Counted from the stretch's first letter, positions 46,701 through 58,503 are shown. The stretch is 64,000 bases of DNA from Ignelater luminosus (GCA_011009095.1 VTPC01008745.1:1-64000), one strand, 5' to 3'. Notes: generated by a model from the sequence alone, not told the origin. Translations and numbers: made by a program.

Positions 46701-49500
46701 TTTCACAAAAATAAGTAATAGAGTTCATTTTCGTTTTAAATCATGGCAGTGTTGTTCAAATTTAGTTTTTTGTATATAATACCTTCAGCTAAAAAAAACA
46801 ATTTTCAGGGCCAATTTTAGAGATTGAAGATTCTATGGGTGAAAGCAACATTTCAAATGATATCACAATTTTGTTTTAAAAGTTCAATCTTGTATTAGGT
46901 ATTATTTTGTTTGGTCTTATAATTTTACTTTAGGATAAGTACTGAATTTCTAAGCTCTGAATGATAACGTTCAATAAATGTTGTTTTTCTGTTGACAAAT
47001 TAAAAAATGTTGATCAATCTATGTATGAAGTGAAAGAAAAACAGGGTAAAGACGTCTTTGGGAAGTTGCATACTGCAATCATATTTATTGGTTCATTTTA
47101 AACATACGTCAGAGTTCAACTTAAATTCAGATTGTACATTTTAGATTGTTTCAAAAATTGCCAATTAAAGAAGTGCCTGCAAAGCAAAATGTTCTTTAAG
47201 GTATACTGTAGAGTCTAAATAATGATTTTAATATTATGCTGTTAATCGCGCTTTAGAACCTTTGCCTTTTATAAAAACATAATAATAATTACGTTGTCAG
47301 ACAGTTTTTTACTAAAGTAAACCGTTATACTTATTCCCATAAAGTGAAAATTTATTAAAATACTATCTTTAGTATAAAACATTCGATTGTTAAACTCCTC
47401 ACAATTTTATTGATAATTAGATTTTCAAAGTAACTTAAACAACTATTTTAAATTATTAAATGTTATTTTACTCAGGCAGATTCATTCTGAAATTAAACTT
47501 AAGTTTCACATTCAAATCGTTACTCTAGTACCTACAGTTTATTTCTGCACTATCTCTTATTTATTCGATTTCCGTTTCGACCCAAATGAAAACTGAAACT
47601 CGATTCTGATTCCTACTTATCCTCCGGTTATTTACAGATTGTCGAAGTTAACAAAAATAACGGCGTGAAGGTTTTCCTCTATACATTCGGGAGTTTCTTT
47701 CAATTTTTATTATTGTTTGCTTTGTAACCAACCTCATATAAACATTACAACCAAGTTAGTTTATTATGTTGAAATATAAGACGGTAGTTTTGTTTGTTGT
47801 GCACGTTATTATGCCTCTCAGATGTTTGGAAAACTAGTTGGTATCATTAAATATTATGAAGGAAAACGGTAAACTTAAATAAATAAAGGAAATGTGTATT
47901 TAAGTATTATTTGTAAATTCTGCGGAATTGTAGATGATAAAAGGGAGAGTGTAACAAGTCTATAGTAAATTAAATAACAACAATTTTACTAATTAGGTAT
48001 TTGGGAGTATTTTCATCTTTAAATCATTCTTACTAACTAAGAAAAATTGCAATATTTTTTAAAGTAATTTTAATATTCACTAGACATTTTTTCTGTTGAC
48101 GTTTTATTGACATTAACGATTTTACTGTTGATGAAAACTACAAATCCTTAGGCAAACTGGGGTGCTTGCAGAGAGTAAGAGGAGAGACAAGTGTAAATAT
48201 GTATTATACGCATACGTTAACTAGATTTAATTATTTGTAAACAACGTAATTTGTTTGCATAATTAACAAGTGTTGTCACGTAAGGATTTTTGGCTTATTT
48301 AGGTACGTGAGGTGAAATTTGCTGAAACGTTTAGATGTGCCCATATTTATCAAAATTAACCGTACGTTAAGGCACGATATATTTTAGAAGATTTATTGTA
48401 AAAGGAGAAGATTGGAATTGATAATTAAAATAAATTTTTTAGCTGTCATTGTTATGACACAAACACTACAAGAGTACATTAGACAGATTAAACATGAATT
48501 TTTCATTTTTGACTGAACTTTCGCATTCACAATAAACACGATTAAGCTTGTTTTTCAATATTTATGCGTATTTACTCTCTTTATTGACGTTTTACCTTTT
48601 ATTCTGTAATTCAACAATGAATTTCTGTTTTGGAAACAAACTCGTGAAGATTTGTGAATTAATGTCGAAAATGAAGCAAACATTTCGTGTAAAACCACTG
48701 AAAATTATATAATCCACAGTAATAGCTTTTGTTAATTTATCTGTATTATTTATAGACACCATTATCACTATAATAATAATAATTTAGAATCCGTCTTTTC
48801 ATAACTTACTTTATCTGCAATAATGCAACTTGTTTTACAAGATTATTTTATGTTCGCTATCTTTGCGGTTAATAAACATTCAAGGCTACATAAATAACAA
48901 ACAAATAAATCAGAAATATTCCCATTGAGAAATAAAAAATGAATAAAGGAATACTTTGTGTGTGTTTTGGCACACTTGGTGAAAAGTCTTTTAACTAAAA
49001 ACTTCACTTTTGAACAGTTGTAGCTTCATAAAGCATGAAATATCATAAAACAGTTGTAATAAACTAAAGACGATACTAATTCACTTAAATCTATTTTAGA
49101 ACCTATAGGAGCTATAACAATAACGAATATAACACTTTCTTGAAATCCAAGCAAGTTCTTCCTTAGGAAATCTACATTGTAGCTTAGTCTTCACTCTTTT
49201 GTCTACCTCATTCTTTCAAAGTATTCGTCTTACTCTCTGCTATCCGAATAAACCTTGAAATTTGTTGATTTAACAAGTTTTTCTAGAGTGTCTTGTTCTC
49301 ATGACGAGCTTTAATATTGAGTTTACATAACTCTGAGCTATATACACTCATCTAATATTAGCAAAAGCACCAAATGAATTTCAAATAAGTTTATTTCAAC
49401 GAGTAAGAAAAAAGTAAACGATCAAAAATAAATTGATGCGGAGTTTATTTGATATTAGCCAACAACCACAAAGAATTATAATTACCGTGAACTAAATTCT
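46701..49500. other. Unassigned AT-rich DNA
   Basis: No gene, transposase motif or clear repeat seen on either strand. The composition is strongly AT-rich throughout. Confidence 0.4.
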
Positions 49501-49508
49501 AGCTTGGC

Positions 49509-49533
49509 CCTCTCGTCTCTCTCGATCTCTCTC

Positions 49534-49568
<35 letters not shown>
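49509..49568 (+). repeat. (CT)n microsatellite
   Basis: An imperfect start with CGTCTCTCTCGATCTCTCTC units leads into an uninterrupted TC run from 49536 to 49568. An open frame across it reads serine/leucine repeats and is an artefact. Confidence 0.95.
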
Positions 49569-49569
<1 letters not shown>

Positions 49570-49574
<5 letters not shown>

Positions 49575-50100
49575 TTTTTCCAAAGCGCCAGTTTTACTTT
49601 TTGAATTCTCACGATTAATCTCTTTCATTTGTGCTTTCAAGCTTGTTGATTTTCTAACAAGCGCTCCTGTGAAGATTAACATTCTAAAATCTCGTCTCAT
49701 GACAAGTCGAAACATGCTTTGCTATCGGACAGCTTACCAGACGAATTTAGATAACCCTGAAGTATATTAATTTATTTGAAGTAGAAATCCAAATAGAACT
49801 ATTATGTTTGGAATTGTCTGAAAAGCACGGTATGTTTAATTTATTAGAAGGAAATAACCCGAAGAAATTATTTGCAAAATACAACTTTAAATTTGATTTT
49901 CAATCAATTAATAGTTTACGCAAAGTAAAAGACAACTCTGTATATGCAAAACGCAGGGTTGATCAGTGTTTAAACTTACTACAAGAATTTCTTAGCCGCT
50001 CAGGTATGTTTTGACGTAATAGGATTGTAAGACCGTAGTTCTGGCTAATAGAAATTAAATCAAAGTTGGAAGTTGGATTTCCAGATCTATTTCATGCTGA
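49570..50100. other. Unassigned DNA with short open frames
   Basis: Plus-strand frames at 49504-49770 and 49808-50014 (MELSEKHGMFNLLEGNNPKK...) are open and less AT-biased than the surroundings, but no domain is recognised. They could be a worn coding remnant. Confidence 0.25.
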
Positions 50101-50730
50101 TAACTTTTTTTGGTTGTAAAATCCAAATCTCAGCAAAGAGGCATAAATGCCTAACGAAGCTACTCAGACTTCGTTACAGCGACTTGAATTCTTGTGACTG
50201 GTTGTTCTTTTTACGAGGTGATATTATGAGTTCTTCTGTATTTAATTGCTCTTTTGGCGGACTTGTAACTTGAATTCTTTAGCATAAGTCTCTCTTTTTA
50301 CTTTTTTGTTAGTGCTCTGTGTTATACTAATTCTTCTTAATTCTACTTTTGTTTTCTTTTTGTCTTTTTCGTATTGGTTTACAGGTTTCGTGATAAGCTG
50401 GCCCGTTTCTTCTTACTTCTCTCAGAGCGCGTTGGAATTATCCTTCTGTCTTCCTTGGGCTACATCTTTCTTCATATTATTGTACAGCTTTGTGATGAGC
50501 TTCTAGTAAAACAAATTGGTTTATTCCATCTTAAAGTAAAAAATGATAACTTATGGCTGGCGCTTCTTGATGTGGTCTAAGTGCTGTCATGGTATGTTCT
50601 CGTAACTTGAATCCTGGAGCGGATTTGGCTTTTGTCAAGGTCTAAGATGTTGACGAGCTCTTATTTAATTGTTCAAGTGGTGTGGATATTTAGGTTGGTG
50701 TTTGATTCTTGGATCTTTTTCAACGGAGAG
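50100..50730 (+). repeat. Dyad-core repeat family, locus C
   Basis: Third copy of the family seen at 4.6-5.1 kb and 6.7-7.7 kb. A core-like TTTTGGCGGACTTGTAAC lies at 50252-50269. GTGATAAGCTGGCCCGTTTC at 50391-50410 matches array A at 4965-4985. CCTGGAGCGGATTTGG at 50613-50628, GAGCTCTTATTTAATTG and CTTTTTCAACGGAGAGC match array B at 7400-7530 in the same order. Overlapping open frames at 50306-50580 have no domain. Confidence 0.55.
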
Positions 50731-53410
50731 CTAGAGGGACTTCAAATAGATAATATGAAGTAACACGATGTACATTTCTTTACTAGTGAATCAAATCGAA
50801 GTTCAAGCAGAAGGGACGGTTGTTAGTAAACTATGAGACGAGGCAGAGGCGTCGTTTTATTTCGTAGTTGTCATTTCTCATTCTGTGCTTGAAGTTGATT
50901 GTTCGTTGGTGTTTGTTTTTCTTATTTTCGTTTATTTACATTAATAGCAACAGATCGTTTCAAAACTATACGTTTTAAAGACATTTGAAACCTCAAACAA
51001 AAGTTTTATAATACGCCTACGATGCGCATGTACGCATTTTTTATTCTCTTCTTTAAGTAATTTAACTTTAGAACTGCAGCGCTGTAGGTTTTATCCATGG
51101 AGTGTCTCTTCACGTGACATTTGTCTTGCTTTAGTTTTTATGTTATTATGAATACGTGTTGCAACTGAAATAGATTTATGTATTGAAAGATTCTTGATTG
51201 TATTCAGTGTTTGGAAGAAAACAACAATGTGTTACTATTACTTTCCCTAATAGAACTCTCTAAATATAACTGCCATGTAGAGATAAAGTGAGAAGTAAAC
51301 AGATGACGGGATAGATAAGCAGATTTTTTGTAAACATAACAAAGAAGCCGAAAACGATATTTTCAGATAACCGAACAAAATCAAAAGACTTTACTACGTA
51401 TCTACAGTCTCTCTGATACTTTACAAACGCTTGATTCTTCTATGTTCTTTTTAGTTTTGAAAGGATTACGCCTCACCAACCGCTTTGTAAAAATTTGAGA
51501 TGGACTAAGCATCTACGATAAAGCTGGTCGTGCTGTAACCTAAAATGTCATTCTTTGAAAGCTCTCGAGAAGCTTTTTCAGTACCGATAGTTGTAGAAGT
51601 CTTCGTTAGTACAACGTTAGTAAAGACCCCTCTCGAGCAACCTTCATTGTCGAAGAAAGATAAGAAGAATTAAGTACTAGTTCCATGTTATATCCAACAA
51701 ATAACTAAGAGCATTACTACATAAATGGGATAATATGACATTTCTGCGTGGTAACATATTTCATTTGGCTTGAGACTCCCAAGTTTGTAGGTACGTGTTG
51801 AATTCTTAAACTAGATTAGTTAAGATCTCTATAAATAGTCTCAGGATGACATCACAACTGATAATTGTAGTTTCCAGTTAACATTTACAGCTGCTAAGAT
51901 TTTAGGCCACCACAAAAAATAAACGCATACAGCAATTAAAAACTGCCTGCTAGTTAGTTGGGAATGGGATGGTTGAAATAAGAGAAGCAATTGTAAAATT
52001 TGACATAACTGGGATTTAAATTAACCGATATAAACCTAAGATATAAGTATATAGTTAATGAGGCAAACACTTCTAAACATCCGCAGCCATTTTTTGAAGG
52101 TCAATATGATTAGATGACGTACCGACTAGGCTGTTGAAGAAATAATGGGGTGGTTATGCTGTGGATTGGTACAACCCTTGGAATTTAAATGTGCCTACGG
52201 CATACCAAGTTTAACGGTGGGTAGTTACTTGCATTAGCATACTCAGTAATCAACAAGAAGTAAGAGCTTACCCCCGGACTGTTGAAGCTTCAAATAAATA
52301 CTTAACAACACCACGCTTACCGTCAACCAAAGTTTACCCCCTTCAGCGGCTATCCCACCAGGGATAGATCGTTGTCTCCGCCCGTATTTGACGCAAGAGT
52401 TTCTTTTAGACAAAAAGAAAACTTACGAGGCGACAGTAACTAGATTAACCAATAACAAGGATACACATTCAAAACAGAAAGGTTAACCAAACTATTACGT
52501 AACGAGCGCAAAAAAAGTGATCGTTACAGGTTTTATAATGAATAGGTAATTTTGTCTGCCTTGACTTTGTCTGTAAAGTGAATAAATAAGTAAGTGACGT
52601 TCACTGCATGTACGTTTGCAGCGAGAAAAACAAAAGCTTAAGATGTTTGATCTGAAAAGTTTCTCGGTGTTTACATACATTTATGGTGAGAATAGACCTA
52701 CCTTGAACCACCATGTAAACCACAGTTTCTCTTGACACCATGATACCAAAAGTATGTTCGAAACAAACAAATTGGGAGCACTTTCAAGATTTACTCAGTA
52801 ACATAATAAATTTAAATCTACGTTATTAAAATAAAACCAATTACGATTTTTTGTCTGAAAGTTGGTGAGTGTGGATTCTCATTTGAGGTGTTAATTGGTC
52901 TATTACCACATGTGACAATAGTCTAATTAATACTTGAGACAATATTCTATTTAACACTTATGGCGACGAGGATGGGATAATTGCAACACGGAAACAAATT
53001 TTTTAACGAACAAAAAGTTCTACGAAGTTAATACACACTGTGTTCATTTTAAAAGTGTGAAAAAATGGTATATGTATTTCTTAAGGGGGAATCTCGAATT
53101 TAGAATCCAGTTCCTGATGACACTTTCTCCCTCACCCCCACCTACCACCACGACATATTATTAAATGGCATTATACACTTTGTGATTCTTTAAATGAAAA
53201 GTATTTTGACGTAGAATATGCCACTGCAAACCAAATTTAAATCGGTTTTACCGTTCCTGAAAAAGTAAATAAATTTAAATTAAACTGGTGATATTAGATA
53301 GCATGTACACGTTTCATAGCGATAAAACAGATAAGGTAATAATAAAATTTCTTACTTTTCCAAATTACATGTCAGCTTTTGATTACAGTAAATGCATGCT
53401 TTAAAATATA
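50731..53410. other. Unassigned AT-rich DNA
   Basis: No gene recognised. A GC-richer stretch at about 52200-52400 (ending near CCACCAGGGATAGATCG) has no coding sense that I can read. Confidence 0.35.
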
Positions 53411-53414
53411 CGAC

Positions 53415-53690
53415 TGTTTTATTCTAAATTAGTCCGTTGGAGACTTAAATTGGAAGAATATGATCATAAAATAATTCATACAAAAGGTAAAAATAATAAT
53501 AATGCTGACACTTTATCTCGAATAGAAAATCCTAATATCAAATCAGAAGAACTTAATACAACAGAATCAATTAAAGCTAATTCAGTTCAAAATAAGTATA
53601 ATGACAACGAATCAATTCAGACCCAATATTCACAAGATACTGTGTTAAGGTTTTTAATTTTCGTAACATTAATCCGCAATAATTAATTCA
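53415..53690 (+). pseudogene. Ty3/Gypsy RNase H end (5' half of split element)
   Basis: The plus strand reads LVRWRLKLEEYDHKIIHTKG, then NNNNADTLSRIENPN, the conserved end of Gypsy RNase H. It continues in a polar asparagine-rich linker (ESIKANSVQNKYNDNESIQT) to about 53,686 and stops. The next domain of the same kind of polyprotein, the integrase zinc finger, appears on the same strand only at about 57,590. The reading frame is therefore interrupted by inserted DNA. RT and everything upstream are missing. Confidence 0.82.
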
Positions 53691-54610
53691 AATCGAGATG
53701 CGTAGCGACCTCTATTGAGGAATAGGGTTGTAGAGAGTAGCTGTTTTCGCGGGGTAGCAATCTGCGTAATCTAGTTACAGGATAAGTCGCTTCTGCGCGT
53801 TGAGATTAGGGTGCGGCCGACGCGAAATAGAGCAGTGTATTTTGGAGCTTCTTAGAGCAGAGTCCAACGCTGGTGGGGGGAAGTTTTGTGAGACGTCTTC
53901 CATAAAAATTTAGCTGTTGTGGCCGATGAATTATCGTTTAGTAAAGTATCCTTAAGGTATATCAGCGTAGTGCTGGAGCTTATTCTTCGGAAGTAAGGCT
54001 TCCCCTTTCTTTTCTTTTCGCTGTTGAGCGGAACCCAGTGGAATTCGTCGTCATCTTGTCCCTCCTTGCTGTGTGGATGCGGTCAGTTTACGAAGCTTCA
54101 AGTAAACAGATACGTAGTTACCCGTGTGGGTAAGGATTTGGATCGTACAGCTACTCAAGGTTAGTGTACACTCATTAATATCGTAGCGTTTATACCCGTT
54201 TGGTTAAAGAAACAACTGCATTCAAAACTTGTTCAGTGGAAAAACAAGAAAGTTTCTCCTTGGCATTTTTGTAAACATTTATAACAACGGTTTCTAGAAT
54301 AATCATTGTGGTGTTGTGTTTGCATCATTATTTATTTTTTCGAATAAATAATTTATAACCCAGTAATGTTCAGCGTAAATTTGTAATGTAAATCAGTTTT
54401 AATTTTTTTATCATAATTATTTGGCCTGGTTTTAATTTGTTTGCATGAATTAATTCATTGTCGATTTTATTAAATGAAATTAGATATTTTCTTTTCGTAA
54501 AGTGCAGTCGCAGGCTGTTTGAACGGCGTTGAGCGGGTGCCTACGCATTTGGCGTTTCGGGGAATCCCCTCGAGCGTCACTGGTCAGAATTTTGTGCAGT
54601 AAGTTTTAGC
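53690..54610. other. CG-richer block inside the split Gypsy
   Basis: A stretch with clearly more CG dinucleotides than its surroundings, at 53690-54180 and again at 54490-54600. No long open frame. It could be the promoter or leader region of the element that split the Gypsy. CAAGGTTAGTG near 54157 resembles a splice donor. I do not recognise the family. Confidence 0.35.
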
Positions 54611-55789
54611 ACGATTATTGACGTTTACTTTATAAAAATTTTGTTTTTGTATAATCAACAGTTTATTTGTTTTGTTTTATTTGTATTTTTTTGCTTGTTT
54701 TATATTATGTAACATTTCTTTATTTTTTGGTTTATTTTTCTAATAGATTTGTAGTTTGAAAGAGTTTTATTATTGTAATTGTATGCACTGGTTTGAGCAA
54801 AAATATCGAAGTCACCTAAGCATTTGATTAATTTGATCCAGTTATATTAAATTTCACTAATAAAGAATATACCGGGTGACTCAAAACCTTGACATACCGA
54901 GTGTACCAAAGAAAATGATTTGATGATTCAATCTGAATATTCCAAATTTATTTAAAGAAACATTTATACAGGAGAGGATGGGATTGAGGGTTACCTTACA
55001 TTTTTAGTCTTCTTTTGTGTTCTCAATTAATCTTCGGGATTTCAGTCTGCCGTTTCTCAAGTAGGCTTATGTGGAACTTTCCACCGCTGTTCCTGCGAAC
55101 TCGTCGAACTGGACATAAAAGCCTACCTACTGGGCTTTAATCTAGCACCATCTTCTAATTGCACGTCAGCTTTAGTGTAACATCAGTTCTAAATTCACTT
55201 TAACTTAATTTAACGCCATCTTTAATAAACTTTACTTTTAATTTAAATTCATCTGTAATTTCATCTTTAACGTCAGCCGTCTTCTCGTCGTTGTCCCGCA
55301 GTAAGGCACTCTGCAGACCATGGAAGCAGCTACGCATTTTACTAGGATGAAATTATTAATTATTTTTACTTCCTTTAATTTTATTCTTTGAGTTTTTAGT
55401 TCTTTCTTAGTTTTTCCTTCTTTTCTCACTTAATTCTTCTTTCCCTTCAAATTCGCTAGTTTATAATTAACCTAAGTTTAAACATTTCAAAAATCATTGA
55501 TAATATTTAAATTCTTGATTTATTTGCATTTAAAACTCGCTTATATATGTTCATTGTTGAACATTTGTACGGTTTAGATTAGCTAATCACCACCAACGGT
55601 TTCACACCTGTAGCATACATTTTTGAACTATCATTACGGTTGCTATTGTTCTATCTAATATTGTTTTATTTTGTATAATTTTTATTTTCAACGAACTCCG
55701 AAGTCGTTACTAACTTTGCGAAGTCTGTGTCTGTCTGTATGTCTGTCCGCATTTTTTGTCAAATTTTGTAATTTTGATTTCAGATTTGG
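54611..55789. other. Unassigned part of the insertion
   Basis: AT-rich, no gene. TACCGGGTGACTCAAAA near 54870 resembles the terminus of some DNA transposons, but no inverted partner was found. Near 55720-55760 a TCTGTGTCTGTCTGTATGTC string leads into the 119-bp repeat. Confidence 0.3.
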
Positions 55790-55914
55790 ATTCTACATCA
55801 AAAACTAAAGACAACGAGATATTTTCGTTTTTTTGATAACTCTTCGGGAACATTGTCAAAATGGCCGCCGAAAATTGGAAAACTTAAAATTTTTTACTTT
55901 AGAATCGTATTCTA

Positions 55915-55940
55915 CGAGGGCTGTTTGACGGAAGTGTGAC
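55915..55940 (+). repeat. mariner terminal inverted repeat, left
   Basis: Twenty-six bases beginning CGAGGGCTGTTTGACGGAAG. They pair with 57180-57205 in reverse complement with one mismatch (T/C). Confidence 0.95.
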
Positions 55941-55978
55941 ATTTCAATAAAGAACAGGTTTAGCCTAGATTTTTTTTA

Positions 55979-57026
55979 TTATTTTTCAACATAGTTCCCT
56001 TCAAGTGCTACACACTTAGTCCAACGACTTTCCAATTTCTTTAAGCCTTCTGAGAAATGTTCTTTTGGCAACTCGTCAAAATAGGCCTGCGTTGCAGCAA
56101 TAACCTCTTCATTTGATGCGAATTTTTTTCCTGCGAGAGATTTTTTCAAATTCGGAAATAAAAAAAGTCTCTTGGGGCCAGATCCGGTGAGTATGGTGGA
56201 TGGGGAAGCAGTTCGTAGCGTAATTGTACCAATTTAGCGGTTGCAATTGCAGATGAATGAGATGGGGCGTTGTCGTAATGAAAGAGCACTTTCTTACGTG
56301 CCAAATGTGGGCGTTTTTTCTTTAAGATAACATCAAAACGGGTCAATAAATCAGCATAATATTGGCCAGTTATTGTTTTACCCCTTTCCAAATAGTCAAT
56401 ATGGATTATGCCTTTAGAATCCCAAAAAATAGTCGCCATGACCTTATTAGCCGAGTGACCAATTTTAGTCTTCTTTGGTGCACGTTCGTCTGGTGATATC
56501 CATTGTTTCACTGTTCCTTTGTCTCAGGGGTATGGTGGTGGATCCGGGTTTCGTCAACAGTCACATATCGGCGAAAAAACTCAACTGGATTACGTTGTAA
56601 CATGACCAAACATTGATTTGAAGGTTGAACACGAATTCTCATTTGGTCCACTGTGAGTAATCGCGGCACCCATCTTGCCGATACCTTTTTAATATACAAA
56701 TGTTCGTGTAAAATATTATGCACCCGTTCGATTGAGATGCCAACAGCATCAACTATCTCGCGCACTTTCAAACGTCGATCAGCCATTACCATATTATGGA
56801 TTTTGTCAACGATTTCCTTAGTAGTGACCGTTTGTAAGGGCCCGGGGCGTTCACCATCGTCAGTGCTCATACGGCCAGTTTTAAATGAATTAAACCACTT
56901 GGAAACCATTCCATGCGATGGAGCAGATTCACCGTAATATTTCCGTAATTTCTCCTCAGTTTCTTTCACTGTTTTTCCACGTAAAAAATAATGTTTAATT
57001 AAAACACGAAATTCACGTTTTTCCAT
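55979..57026 (-). pseudogene. mariner transposase (D34D), two frameshifts
   Basis: DNA transposase that cuts the element out and joins it at TA. The start is the ATG at 57024-57026 (MEKREFRVLIKHYFLRGKTV), which fits family N-termini better than the upstream in-frame ATG at 57042-57044. The N-terminal paired helix-turn-helix half contains GMVSKWFNSFKTGR and VGISIERVHNILHEHL; WVPRLLTVDQ links to the catalytic domain. The catalytic Asps are in VTVDETRIHHH (Trp of the usual DETWIH is Arg), LFHYDNAPSH and PYSPDLAPRDFF. Exactly 34 residues separate the last two, the D34D signature. One frameshift falls at about 56508-56511, directly after HTPETKEQ. A second is a one-base loss in a T run near 56160, after which FASNEEVIAATQAYFDELPK continues to the normal end, with stop TAA at 55979-55981. 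No other stops were seen. Confidence 0.94.
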
Positions 57027-57179
57027 ATTTACAAAATAGCACAAACTTGATTGATTTCTATGACTGCCGAATGTATACTATTTCACAGATTGACATGAAA
57101 TTTGGAGGTTAAGCCTCTAAAAGACTGACGTATATGCTAATGTTTTCGATTTACCGATATCAGCGCCATCTAGCGGAAA

Positions 57180-57205
57180 GTCACGCTTCCGTCAAACAGC
57201 CCTCG
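57180..57205 (-). repeat. mariner terminal inverted repeat, right
   Basis: The reverse complement begins CGAGGGCTGTTTGACGGAAG and matches 55915-55940 with one mismatch. Confidence 0.95.
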
Positions 57206-57521
57206 TACATCAAGAAATAAGAGAAACGTATACTTTTTAGTTTTTTGATATCACCTCGGGAACATGGTCAAAATGGCCGCCAAAATTTGAAAAAAGTAAC
57301 AAAACAGGAGTTCGTTGTGGTTATGCTTTGCATTCCTAGATGTTTATGTGTAGTAATTCCTTTCATCCAGTCTTTATCTCTTCTTTCTATTGTTAACTTA
57401 TTGTTATAATAAAAGAAGCTAATTTAAAGTAGTGCGGGTTTGGCTTTATTTCACCGAACTTACCTGTTAGTCAGGCGAATGAGCGCCCAAATGTAATAGT
57501 TTGTTTATATAACCAAATTTA

Positions 57522-57550
57522 TTATAACGGGGGTTTTTCCCGCGTTATAA
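57522..57550. repeat. Strong hairpin near insertion edge
   Basis: TTATAACGGGGG and CCCGCGTTATAA pair at 11 of 12 positions around a TTTTT loop. It lies just before the resumption of Gypsy coding sequence, so it may mark an end of the unidentified insertion. Function unknown. Confidence 0.7.
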
Positions 57551-58503
57551 CTTAATACACAGCAACTAGAAAATATATCAAAAGAAGATAAACAAAATGA
57601 ATTTAACAAAAAAGTATCATGAAGGAAAAACAAATCACAGAGGAATATTGTTGTTACGCACACATCTTTATCTTCTAAACACTATTTTCCAAAAAGCATA
57701 AAAAAATTAATAAGTTTATAAATAATTGTGAAAAAGTTAAACATGATATAAATTCATTTGATTCACCCTTAAGCTTAACAGAAACACCTTCGAAACCTTT
57801 TGAAAACTTACACGATATATTCTTCATTGAACCAAAAATGTATTTGACTATCATCGACAAATTTTTAAAATTCTTAACACTATATCATCTTCTTAGTTTA
57901 AATCAAAGTCATATTGTACAAAAATTAACAGAATTTATATCTCAGTATACTATTCTTCAAAAGATCGTTTCCGATAATCAGTTCAATGCCACTAGATCTA
58001 AAAACCTTGACAACAATTATGTGATCTAATACCGTTTCACTACAGGACCATCTTCCATTGGAAATGCAATGATAGAAAGAGTTTACAGAACTATAACTGA
58101 ACACGCGAGGGTTCTGAAAGAAAAAGATAAACATTTTAAATTCATAAATACATATTCTATCATTGTGTTAGCATAGAACGATACTATTCACTCCTCGACC
58201 GGTTTAAAACCACGAGATTTAATATTTAGAGATTTCTCAAATTCTGCAATATTTGAACGAAACCCTGAAATAGAATTAAAAACTAGTTATTTACAAAATC
58301 ATAAAGATTACATGGGAATTCTATATCAAGAGGCACAACAAAAACAGATAGATACGAAAAGAAATCCGATAAATAAACTTAATTTTAATAAAAATGCAAA
58401 AATATTAATTTCCTTTAATAACACTAATAAACATGATCAAAATAACACTAATATTGAGATAAATCCTTTACCCGTCGATTTTGTTTTGGATGGGGGCATT
58501 TAA
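57550..58503 (+). pseudogene. Ty3/Gypsy integrase (3' half of split element)
   Basis: Coding resumes on the plus strand with QQLENISKEDKQNEFNKK, then across a frameshift KKYHEGKTNHRGIL, the His-His part of the integrase zinc finger at about 57,605-57,650. The catalytic core follows with YLTIIDKFLKFLTLYH (first Asp) at 57838, QSHIVQKLTEFISQYTILQK and IVSDNQFNATRSKN (second Asp in SDN). A degraded PSSxGxAMIERVYRTITEHA-like stretch at 58050-58110 carries the Glu. The C-terminal region includes SSTGLKPRDLIF near 58195 and a polar tail ending PVDFVLDGGI at 58503. Several stops make it dead. It ends exactly at a TTAA, where a deleted piggyBac-type element begins. Confidence 0.85.

Larger units (their letters stand above)
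55915..57205 (-). mobile_element. mariner transposon, full length
   Basis: A 1,291-bp element, the usual mariner length. It starts CGAGGGCTGTTTGACGGAAG at 55915 and ends in the reverse complement of the same sequence at 57205. The termini match over 26 bp with one mismatch. It is flanked by TA at 55913-55914 and at 57206-57207, the target duplication of the family. It carries a single transposase gene on the minus strand with only two frameshifts. It is the least decayed element in the window and sits inside a tandem repeat, which itself lies in DNA that splits a Gypsy element. Confidence 0.97.
55790..57295 (+). repeat. 119-bp tandem repeat interrupted by a mariner
   Basis: ATTCTACATCAA begins a unit at 55790. 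The next unit begins ATTCTA at 55909, is interrupted by the mariner, and resumes at 57206 with TACATCAAGAAATAAG. Both units share TTTTTTGATA, TCGGGAACAT, GTCAAAATGGCCGCC and an AAAATT end. The period is 119 bp. The preceding DNA (AATTTTGATTTCAGATTTGG) looks like the end of a further unit. Confidence 0.8.

Noticed and set aside
49504-49770. Serine/leucine repeat protein start
   Set aside because: The repetitive part is a translated CT microsatellite.
54869-54890. DNA transposon terminus (TACCGGGTGACTCAAAA)
   Set aside because: No inverted partner or target duplication could be found on either side.
56653-56937. 94-codon plus-strand frame
   Set aside because: Antisense to the mariner transposase, whose motifs and termini are clear.
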